Assembly: GCA_002402635.1 (NCBI GenBank) | Contig: DHGE01000041.1 | Location: forward strand, 22,685 to 30,086 | DNA from: Deferribacterales bacterium UBA4806 | Lineage (GTDB): Bacteria > Chrysiogenota > Deferribacteres > Deferribacterales > UBA228 | Reading direction: 5' to 3' | DNA: 7,402 bases | Part shown: positions 1-5,632 of the stretch, piece after piece | Position numbering within the stretch: position 1 is the first letter of the stretch | Layout of the letters: every line of letters starts with the position of its first letter | Made by a program: the position numbers and the translations under genes | The notes under the pieces: generated by a model | Database searches by the model: none | Seen by the model: the letters and a program-made list of their open reading frames with translations, nothing else | Told to the model about the DNA's origin: nothing

Positions 1-573
1 ATCTTACAAAACAATATTGTTACAGTTCCCGGTTTAAACACAATAGCTGATGGTATTTCTGTACACAAAGTAGAAGAAACAACCTTTAATTTATGCAAAA
101 AATATACCGATCAAATTGTAACTGTAAAGGAAGGAGAAATTTCAAAGGCCATATTGTTTTTAATTGAACAATCTAAATTAATTGTTGAGGGTGCTGGAGC
201 AACTACACTTGCCGCTATTTTATCAAACAAACTAGACATTGCTAAAAAAAATGTAGTTTTACTGCTTTCTGGAGGAAATATTGATGTCAATTTGATATCA
301 CGTGTTATAAACAAGGGTTTAGCTGCATCATATCGTTTAATACAAATTACTGTCATATTGGATGACACCCCTGGCTCATTAAATAAAATTACCAAAGTAA
401 TTGGCGAAAATGAAGCTAATATATTAGACTTAAAGCATAATAGAAATGATGTTTATTTAGATATAGGCCAGAGTAAAGTTTCCTTCGATTTAGAAGTAAA
501 GGGCAAAGAACATATAAATTCATTACTTAATGAAATTAGTAAATCTGGCTATGAGGTTTTTGTAAATGAATAA
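1..573 (+). CDS. ilvA: Threonine ammonia-lyase (ACT-domain form), C-terminal part
   Basis: PLP enzyme that deaminates threonine to 2-oxobutanoate and ammonia, the first step towards isoleucine or a route of threonine breakdown. The frame is open from the first base, so the gene is cut by the window edge; 190 codons remain, ending in TAA. What is seen: a fold-type II PLP enzyme stretch with TIADGISV near residue 15, VEGAGATTLAAIL around residues 61-73 and the SGGNID motif around residues 90-95, whose Ser faces the PLP ring nitrogen in this family. From about residue 112 a single ACT domain follows (ITVILDDTPGSL), the ligand-binding module of the medium-length lyases; E. coli TdcB lacks it. The PLP lysine and substrate loop lie upstream of the window. 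The last 8 bases overlap dnaA. A TTG at 154 could be mistaken for a start, but homology continues upstream of it. Serine/threonine dehydratase is a less specific alternative name. Confidence 0.88.
   Translation: MLQNNIVTVPGLNTIADGISVHKVEETTFNLCKKYTDQIVTVKEGEISKAILFLIEQSKLIVEGAGATTLAAILSNKLDIAKKNVVLLLSGGNIDVNLISRVINKGLAASYRLIQITVILDDTPGSLNKITKVIGENEANILDLKHNRNDVYLDIGQSKVSFDLEVKGKEHINSLLNEISKSGYEVFVNE
552..568 (+). promoter_or_regulatory. Ribosome binding site and start of dnaA inside the lyase gene
   Basis: TGAGG at 552-556 lies 9 bases before the ATG at 566, within the coding end of the threonine ammonia-lyase gene. The ATG overlaps the lyase stop as ATGAATAA (566-573). The arrangement suggests translational coupling: ribosomes ending the lyase could restart at dnaA. 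The coupling is inferred; the overlap and the purine-rich motif are seen directly. Confidence 0.6.
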
Positions 574-1906
574 ATCAAAGCTTTGGAGTGATATCCTAAA
601 AGAAGCAAACACCTATTTAACTGATCAAATAATAGAAACCTGGCTCAAACCGCTAAAAATTACTGAGTTAGATGGGAAAAATCTTGTCTTAATAGCTCCA
701 AATAAATTTTATAAGATCTGGATTGAACAAAATTATTTAAATACCCTGAAAAAAGTACTTACAGAAAAATTTTCAATATCTTCAAATATCTCTATAGATT
801 ATGACAATACTCATATCAATAAAAAAATAATTGAAAGAAGTGAAAATTTACAAAATCATGATATGAATAAATTAAGAGGATATAAAACTAATCTAAATAA
901 ACAATACATTTTTGATAATTTTGTCGTTGGCGATTCAAACCAATTTGCATATACTGCCTGTTCATCAGTAGCTGATGGAAACTTTCATACCTATAACCCT
1001 CTTTATATATATGGGGGTGTTGGCCTTGGAAAAACTCACCTAATACATGCAGTGGGGAATAAAATTTTAGAGAAGATGCCTAAATTAAAGGTTTTATATA
1101 TACCATCTGAACAATTTACAAATGAAATGATTAAGGCTTTAAGAGTTAATAAAATGGATGATTTTAGAGATAAATATAGATCAATAGATATATTACTATT
1201 TGATGATGCACAATTTCTATCTGGAAAAGAAAGAACCACTGAGGAATTTTTTTATACCTTTAACACTCTATATGATTCACAGAAGCAAATAATTATTACA
1301 TGTGATAAGTCACCGGCAGAATTATCTAGTATGGAAGAAAGAATTACTAGTAGATTCTCATGGGGTTTAATAGCAGATATTCAACCTCCTTCAGTTGAAG
1401 AAAAAACTGCAATATTATTAAAAATTGCTGATATTAGAGACATTCATATAGGAAATGATATTGCTATGTATTTAGCTGAAAATATTAAATCAAATAATAA
1501 TCGAGAACTAATAGGATCTCTTATAAGGTTATCAGCTTATTCTAAGTTTAAAAACAAACCAATAAGTGTTGAATTAATTCATGAATGTTTAGAAGATTAT
1601 TTAATAGCTAAAGATAAAATTGTTACTGTTGATGATATAATTAAGGTTGTATGTAATTATTTCAATATAAAGGTTTATAATTTAAAATCACGTAAGAGGA
1701 CTAAAAGTATTTCCTTTCCCAGAAATATAGCAATATATCTACTGAAAGAAAAATTAAATATTTCTCTCCAGGAAATTGGTGATATTTTTGGTGGTAGAGA
1801 TCATGCAACAATTTTATATTCTATTAAAGTGGTAAAAAATAAAATTAAGACAGATCAAGAAGTTAAAGAAATGATTAACACACTTCTCAAAGAATTATAC
1901 AAATAG
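566..1906 (+). CDS. dnaA: Chromosomal replication initiator protein DnaA
   Basis: AAA+ ATPase that binds DnaA boxes at the origin, melts the AT-rich element and helps load the DnaB helicase. At 446 residues it has the usual length. Domain I (about 1-85) shows the typical WLKPL...LVLIAPNKFYKIWI pattern that contacts DnaB and regulators. Domain II is a short linker (about 86-112). Domain III (about 113-335) has Walker A GGVGLGKTH (150-158), Walker B ILLFDD (209-214), the box VII arginines in EERITSRF (R259, R263 as arginine finger) and the sensor II arginine in NRELIG (R313). Domain IV (about 350-446) carries the DNA-binding helix-turn-helix with FPRNIAIY and the signature GGRDHATI (409-416). 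Oddities: DDAQF where DDIQF is usual, ITCDKSP where (T/S)SDRPP is usual, and RELIG for RELEG. All catalytic residues are kept. The ATG start matches the family N-terminus; W7 sits where expected. There is no room for an upstream promoter next to the gene. Confidence 0.97.
   Translation: MNKSKLWSDILKEANTYLTDQIIETWLKPLKITELDGKNLVLIAPNKFYKIWIEQNYLNTLKKVLTEKFSISSNISIDYDNTHINKKIIERSENLQNHDMNKLRGYKTNLNKQYIFDNFVVGDSNQFAYTACSSVADGNFHTYNPLYIYGGVGLGKTHLIHAVGNKILEKMPKLKVLYIPSEQFTNEMIKALRVNKMDDFRDKYRSIDILLFDDAQFLSGKERTTEEFFYTFNTLYDSQKQIIITCDKSPAELSSMEERITSRFSWGLIADIQPPSVEEKTAILLKIADIRDIHIGNDIAMYLAENIKSNNNRELIGSLIRLSAYSKFKNKPISVELIHECLEDYLIAKDKIVTVDDIIKVVCNYFNIKVYNLKSRKRTKSISFPRNIAIYLLKEKLNISLQEIGDIFGGRDHATILYSIKVVKNKIKTDQEVKEMINTLLKELYK
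1895..1903 (+). promoter_or_regulatory. DnaA-box-like site 1 (TTATACAAA)
   Basis: It differs from TTATNCACA at one position (A for C at position 8). It lies in the last codons of dnaA, so the coding sequence explains it as well; support comes only from its closeness to the other two sites. Confidence 0.25.
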
Positions 1907-1942
1907 ACAACACTTTTTGAACATGTTTTAATGCTTTTTAAT

Positions 1943-1951
1943 TGTTTATAA
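1943..1951 (-). promoter_or_regulatory. DnaA-box-like site 2 (TTATAAACA on the minus strand)
   Basis: TGTTTATAA on the plus strand reads TTATAAACA on the minus strand, one mismatch to TTATNCACA (A for C at position 6). It is non-coding and points away from the AT-rich stretch. It shares 8 of 9 bases with site 3 in the opposite orientation. Confidence 0.35.
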
Positions 1952-1968
1952 ATAAAATTATTTTTAAC

Positions 1969-1977
1969 TTGTAAACA
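1969..1977 (+). promoter_or_regulatory. DnaA-box-like site 3 (TTGTAAACA)
   Basis: It has two mismatches to TTATNCACA but matches site 2 in 8 of 9 bases, so both could be versions of a lineage-specific TTRTAAACA box. It lies directly beside the A/T-only stretch and overlaps the possible -35 element of dnaN. Confidence 0.3.
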
Positions 1978-1997
1978 TTTTTTAATAATAATATTAT
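1969..1997 (+). promoter_or_regulatory. Possible sigma-70-type promoter for dnaN
   Basis: TTGTAA (1969-1974) and TATTAT (1992-1997) are spaced by 17 bases and precede the dnaN start by about 54 bases. The -35 matches TTGACA in 4 of 6 positions and the -10 matches TATAAT in 5 of 6. The -35 overlaps DnaA-box-like site 3, which would allow DnaA to repress dnaN. In such AT-rich DNA, chance -10 matches are frequent. Confidence 0.3.
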
Positions 1998-1999
1998 TA
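1986..1999. repeat. Perfect 14-bp A/T palindrome, with a second inverted repeat downstream
   Basis: TAATAATATTATTA is its own reverse complement. A second pair, TTATTAA (2011-2017) and TTAATAA (2028-2034), forms an inverted repeat with a 10-base loop just before the dnaN ribosome site. Both lie in the candidate unwinding element. All-A/T arms make weak hairpins and arise easily by chance, so neither is called a terminator. Confidence 0.4.
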
Positions 2000-2038
2000 C
2001 TATTACTTAATTATTAAAATACTAATATTAATAAATTT

Positions 2039-2053
2039 AGGAGCCTAAATGTG
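2039..2053 (+). promoter_or_regulatory. Ribosome binding site and GTG start of dnaN
   Basis: AGGAG (2039-2043) lies 7 bases before GTG (2051-2053), the start that gives the family N-terminus MKFT. An ATG at 2049-2051 overlaps this GTG, but it is in another frame and is followed at once by TGA, giving a start-stop pair that shares one base with the true start. Confidence 0.75.
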
Positions 2054-3154
2054 AAATTTACTTGTAAAAAGGAAGATATTTATCCGGTAGTGAATGAAGC
2101 ATATGGTTTTACAAGTACGAAAAGTATTGAAACTATACTACAAAATTTGTTAATTAAAGCAGAAAATGATAAAGTTTTTTTTAAAACATCAAATATTATA
2201 ACTGGTTACAGTTCATATATTCCGTTGAATGTTGAAAATAGTGGAGAAACAACCGTATCGTGTAAAAAACTACTAGATATTATTAGGGAATTTCCTGTAA
2301 ATTCAGATATTACATTCGATTTTACTGGTTCAAGACTTAATCTAATTTCTGATAACTCCTATTTTACAATGTCTACTCTTGATCCAGCTTATTTTCCTAC
2401 AATGTCAGATATATTGCCCGAATATTATATTAAGATAGATGGGAATATTTTTTTAAATTTATTAAAAAAAGTTTATTTTTGTATAGCTAACGAATCATCT
2501 AAAATTTCTTATAATGGAGCTCATTTAAAAATATTAGGTAATAAACTACAATTATCTTCATCAGATTTTCAGAGAATAGCCATATGTGAAACGTTACTTG
2601 AAAATGAGCAATCAGATGAATTTATAATAAATATTCCTAAAAAAACAGTTGGAGAATTAGTAAAAATATTAAATGCCGGCCCTCTTGAAATTGAAACAGA
2701 TAGGAAGCAAGCGGTTTTTAAGTTTGATAATAAGATTATTTATTCTAATTTAATCGAAAATTACATAAAAAGTTTAAGTAAGTTATTTGAGGTTGAACCT
2801 AAAATTACTCTAAAGATGAAAACTAGCGTGATTTATGAAACTTTAAAAAGAATTTCTACAATTACAAGTGAAATTAATTATGGTGTAATTTTTTCAATTC
2901 ATGATGATAATATTGAAATTATTAGTTTAGAAACTGAGTATGGCAAAGGAAGTGAAGTCGTTAAAGGCATAGAAAAAACTGGTGATGATATAGATATTAT
3001 ATTCAACGCTAAATTGTTTTTAGAAATTCTTGCACATATTGAAGCTGAGGATTTTTATTTACATATTGTAGGTCAAAGGAATCCAGTTATTATTGAACCA
3101 TTAAATGATCAATGTAAGTATTTAATGGTTACCATTACAATTGAAACCTATTGA
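2051..3154 (+). CDS. dnaN: DNA polymerase III sliding clamp (beta subunit)
   Basis: The protein dimerises into a ring around DNA and tethers polymerase III and other partners during replication and repair. Its 367 residues match the usual length (E. coli 366). Three clamp domains can be followed: residues 1 to about 122 (MKFT start, STLDPAYFPTM at 108-118), about 123-248 (KISYNGAHLKI, then SSDFQRIA at 170-177, then IPKKTVGEL) and about 249-367 (FNAKLFLEIL near 318-327, GQRNPVIIEP at 341-350). Assignment also rests on position between dnaA and gyrB. Several near-invariant motifs are altered: TDLE in domain 1 reads TSNI, the DGHRLA pocket motif reads DFQRIA, the FPDYR loop reads roughly YIKSLS (239-244), and the C-terminal MPMRL reads VTITI followed by ETY. 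These positions shape the partner-binding cleft in E. coli. The frame is intact throughout, so this is divergence and not decay by frameshift. Confidence 0.93.
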   Translation: MKFTCKKEDIYPVVNEAYGFTSTKSIETILQNLLIKAENDKVFFKTSNIITGYSSYIPLNVENSGETTVSCKKLLDIIREFPVNSDITFDFTGSRLNLISDNSYFTMSTLDPAYFPTMSDILPEYYIKIDGNIFLNLLKKVYFCIANESSKISYNGAHLKILGNKLQLSSSDFQRIAICETLLENEQSDEFIINIPKKTVGELVKILNAGPLEIETDRKQAVFKFDNKIIYSNLIENYIKSLSKLFEVEPKITLKMKTSVIYETLKRISTITSEINYGVIFSIHDDNIEIISLETEYGKGSEVVKGIEKTGDDIDIIFNAKLFLEILAHIEAEDFYLHIVGQRNPVIIEPLNDQCKYLMVTITIETY

Positions 3155-3178
3155 ATATATAATTAATTTATCTATAAT
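3151..3178 (+). promoter_or_regulatory. Possible promoter for gyrB-gyrA
   Basis: TTGAAT (3151-3156, overlapping the dnaN stop codon) and a perfect TATAAT (3173-3178) are spaced by 16 bases, about 44 bases before the gyrB start. A second TATAAT at 3200-3205 has no recognisable -35 partner. The 67-base gap between dnaN and gyrB contains nothing else I can support, and no rho-independent terminator. Confidence 0.45.
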
Positions 3179-3209
3179 AGTATAGGTTATTTATCTTTAT
3201 ATAATAAGC

Positions 3210-3224
3210 AGGTGATTATTTATG
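3210..3224 (+). promoter_or_regulatory. Ribosome binding site of gyrB
   Basis: AGGTGA (3210-3215) pairs well with the 16S anti-Shine-Dalgarno end and lies 6 bases before ATG at 3222. This supports the chosen start, as does the family N-terminal pattern SIRVLEGLSAVRQRPGMYIG that begins 11 residues in. Confidence 0.75.
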
Positions 3225-5621
3225 GATAGCAATAATATCTATGATGAAAGTAGTATAAGAGTGTTAGAGGGTCTAAGTGCTGTAAGGCAAAGACCTGGAA
3301 TGTACATTGGTTCAACTGATGAAAAAGGTTTGCATCATCTTGTTTACGAGGTTATTGATAATTCTATCGATGAAGCTTCTGCTGGATATTGTAAGAATAT
3401 AAGTGTTGTAATTCATATAGACAATTCAATAACAATAGAAGATGATGGAAGAGGAATTCCAGTAGGAGAACATCCCGTTGTTAAAAAATCAACATTAGAG
3501 GTTGTTTTAACAACTTTACATGCAGGTGGTAAATTTGACGATAATGTTTATAAAACATCTGGTGGTTTACATGGAGTGGGTGTTTCAGTTGTAAATGCAC
3601 TATCAGAATTTTTAGAAGTCACTGTAAAAAGAGACGGTAATGTATATTTCAAGAAATTTGAAAAGGGAGAATCCTCCTCAGTATTGAGCACTTTAGGTAC
3701 AACAAGTAAAACTGGTACAAAAATTACTTTTAAACCAGATAGCACTATATTTGAAACGATTAATTTTTCATATGAAATTATTGCAAAGAGACTTAGAGAA
3801 CTTTCATTTTTAAATAGTGGTATTCGACTTAGTATTACAGATGAGAGAAGTGGTAAAAAACAAGAATTTTATTCTGATAGAGGTCTTTTGGCATATTTAG
3901 ATTATCTTACAAAAGGAAAAACTTGTATTATTGACGAGTATTTATATTTCAAGAGTAATTATCAGTATATTAAAAATACAAAGGAAGAATCAATTTTAGT
4001 TGAAGTTGCTATGTGTTATACCGATGTATATGATGAAAAAATTATTTCCTTTGTTAATAATATTCATACTGCAGAAGGTGGTAACCATGAAGTTGGATTT
4101 AAAACGGCACTTACCAAGGTTTTTAACAATTATGTTAACAAATACGGTATTCAAAAGGAAAAGATTACTTTATCTGGCGATGATATTAGAGAAGGCATAA
4201 TTGCTGTTATCTCTATAAAAATGAATGACCCAATATTTGAAGGACAGACTAAAGGAAAATTGGGCTCAACAATTGCCAAGTCAGCTGTTGAAAGTGTTAC
4301 AGCAACGGAATTATCAGAATATTTTGAAAAAAATCAAAAAACTTTGAGGAAAATATATGATAAAGCTGTAGCAGCCTATAGAGCAAGAGAAGCTTCCAGA
4401 CATGCTAAAGAAATGACAAGAAGGAAATCTGCTTTAGAAAGTGGCGCATTACCTGGGAAATTAGCAGATTGTCAAGAAAGGAATCCTGAACATGCTGAGA
4501 TTTTTATAGTTGAGGGAGATTCTGCCGGGGGCTCAGCTAAGCAATGTAGATCAAGAAAATTTCAGGCTATTTTACCTTTGAAGGGTAAACCATTGAATGC
4601 TGAAAAAGCAAGAGAAGACAAAATTTTAAGAAATGATGAAGTTAAAACTATCATATCTGCACTTGGTACTGGCTTTGGAAGAGATGATTTTGATATTTCA
4701 AAGCTACGGTATCATAAAGTTATTATAATGACAGATGCTGATACCGATGGTTTACATATTATTACGTTATTGTTGACTTTTTTTTATAAGTACATGAGAG
4801 AATTAATAGAAAGGGGTTATTTGTATATTGCTAAACCTCCTTTATATAGAGTTCAAAAAGGTAAGAGTGTTAAATATTTGTATGATGATAAGGAATTAGA
4901 TGCACTTTTAATCAGAAATGGAGTAAATAACATAAAGATAAACAATGTTGATAATAAAAGATATTTTGAAATTGTAACAAATATCGTCAAATACGAAAAT
5001 CTAATAAAAAAATATTTAATGAAAGGCTATGACGACAATTTAATAAGATATTTAACTCTTTATGATAGTGTTGATATAAATAAATTTTCTGAAATTAGTT
5101 ATGTTGAGACTTTGTTAAAATATTTAGACGAAAAAGGAGTAACTAAAAAATATAAAGACTTTCGTATACAATTTAATGAAGAATATCAAAGGTATAATAT
5201 TGTATTTGAAACAGTAGACAACCAAATTTTAAAGATTAATACAGATCTATTAAATACACCAGAGTTTAGAGAACTTATTAGGTTAACTTATTTTATAAGA
5301 GAATTACAGGGACCTCCTTTTAAAGTTGAGGATGAAAAAAAAGAATATCTTTTAGAAAATACAAAATCTTTAATTGACTTTGTTCAAGTAAGAGGTAAAT
5401 CTGGGATTACAATACAAAGATATAAAGGTTTGGGTGAAATGAACCCAGATCAGTTATGGGAAACTACAGTGGATCCTGAAAGACGATTGTTATACAAAGT
5501 CACTATTGAAGATGCTGAGGATGCAGATAATATTATTAGAATTTTAATGGGTGATGATACAAAACCAAGAAAGGAATTTATAGATGAAAATGCTATATTT
5601 GCTAAAAATTTGGATATTTAG
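3222..5621 (+). CDS. gyrB: DNA gyrase subunit B
   Basis: ATPase subunit of gyrase; with GyrA it introduces negative supercoils using ATP. Its 799 residues fit the long Gram-negative form (E. coli 804). The GHKL ATPase domain (about 1-225) has the catalytic Glu E43 and Mg-binding N47 in YEVIDNSIDEA, DDGRGIP (74-80) and the ATP lid GGLHGVGVSVVNALS (114-128). The transducer domain (about 226-400) carries the QTK loop (Q342-K344). The TOPRIM domain has EGDSAGGSAKQ (431-441; E431 catalytic), PLKGKPLN (452-459) and the metal site DADTDG (505-510). Residues 549 to about 718 form the extra domain inserted in Gram-negative GyrB, and the tail resumes with IQRYKGLGEMNPDQLWETT (731-749). Odd points: DADTDGLHI resembles ParE (DADSDGLHI) more than the GyrB form DADVDGSHI; QCRSR replaces QGR(N/D)R; KGKP replaces KGKI. 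Topoisomerase IV ParE is unlikely because of the insertion and the linked GyrA with a gyrase box. Confidence 0.96.
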   Translation: MDSNNIYDESSIRVLEGLSAVRQRPGMYIGSTDEKGLHHLVYEVIDNSIDEASAGYCKNISVVIHIDNSITIEDDGRGIPVGEHPVVKKSTLEVVLTTLHAGGKFDDNVYKTSGGLHGVGVSVVNALSEFLEVTVKRDGNVYFKKFEKGESSSVLSTLGTTSKTGTKITFKPDSTIFETINFSYEIIAKRLRELSFLNSGIRLSITDERSGKKQEFYSDRGLLAYLDYLTKGKTCIIDEYLYFKSNYQYIKNTKEESILVEVAMCYTDVYDEKIISFVNNIHTAEGGNHEVGFKTALTKVFNNYVNKYGIQKEKITLSGDDIREGIIAVISIKMNDPIFEGQTKGKLGSTIAKSAVESVTATELSEYFEKNQKTLRKIYDKAVAAYRAREASRHAKEMTRRKSALESGALPGKLADCQERNPEHAEIFIVEGDSAGGSAKQCRSRKFQAILPLKGKPLNAEKAREDKILRNDEVKTIISALGTGFGRDDFDISKLRYHKVIIMTDADTDGLHIITLLLTFFYKYMRELIERGYLYIAKPPLYRVQKGKSVKYLYDDKELDALLIRNGVNNIKINNVDNKRYFEIVTNIVKYENLIKKYLMKGYDDNLIRYLTLYDSVDINKFSEISYVETLLKYLDEKGVTKKYKDFRIQFNEEYQRYNIVFETVDNQILKINTDLLNTPEFRELIRLTYFIRELQGPPFKVEDEKKEYLLENTKSLIDFVQVRGKSGITIQRYKGLGEMNPDQLWETTVDPERRLLYKVTIEDAEDADNIIRILMGDDTKPRKEFIDENAIFAKNLDI

Positions 5622-5632
5622 GATTAAAAATG
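5620..5632 (+). promoter_or_regulatory. Ribosome binding site of gyrA overlapping the gyrB stop
   Basis: AGGA (5620-5623) shares two bases with the gyrB TAG (5619-5621) and lies 6 bases before ATG at 5630. The 8-base gap has no space for a promoter, so gyrA is read from the gyrB transcript and may be translationally coupled, keeping the two subunits in step (inference). Confidence 0.65.

Larger units (their letters stand above)
1895..2039. other. Candidate replication origin (oriC) in the dnaA-dnaN gap
   Basis: The interval runs from the last codons of dnaA to just before the dnaN ribosome site. It holds three 9-mers close to the DnaA box TTATNCACA (1895-1903, 1943-1951, 1969-1977), followed by 1977-2039, where 60 of 63 bases are A or T and the plus strand has no G from 1972 to 2039. 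That stretch begins with TAATAATAA, like the DnaA-trio repeats of basal unwinding elements. Boxes followed by an unwinding element between dnaA and dnaN is a known bacterial layout. No perfect consensus box is present and the whole genome region is AT-rich, so this is a candidate only. Confidence 0.45.

Noticed and set aside
111..395. Minus-strand open frame opposite the lyase
   Set aside because: It lies wholly antisense to a gene with clear homology, has no ribosome site that I can see and no recognisable protein features.
154..573. A separate short ACT-domain gene starting at TTG 154
   Set aside because: The same frame is open to base 1 and its upstream part carries lyase motifs (TIADGISV), so this is an internal codon of a longer gene.
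1036..1239. Minus-strand open frame opposite dnaA
   Set aside because: Antisense to the conserved AAA+ core of DnaA; shadow of codon bias.
1955..1965. Rho-independent terminator after dnaA (AAAATTATTTT)
   Set aside because: The arms are A/T only and very short, with no G/C stem; no convincing terminator is present between any of the genes.
2049..2054. TGA read as tryptophan (alternative genetic code)
   Set aside because: The ATGTGA frame is not the dnaN frame, Trp is TGG in DnaA and GyrB, and dnaN ends properly at TGA.
3548..3745. Minus-strand open frame opposite gyrB
   Set aside because: Antisense to the ATP lid and following strands of GyrB; no independent support.
4000..4200. Plus-strand frame shifted inside gyrB
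   Set aside because: The gyrB frame is continuous and conserved here, so there is no frameshift and no reason for a nested gene.
4778..4785. T8 run in gyrB as a phase-variation site (a similar T8 lies at 2175-2182 in dnaN)
   Set aside because: Runs of this kind are expected by chance at this base composition, and switching off an essential gene is implausible.
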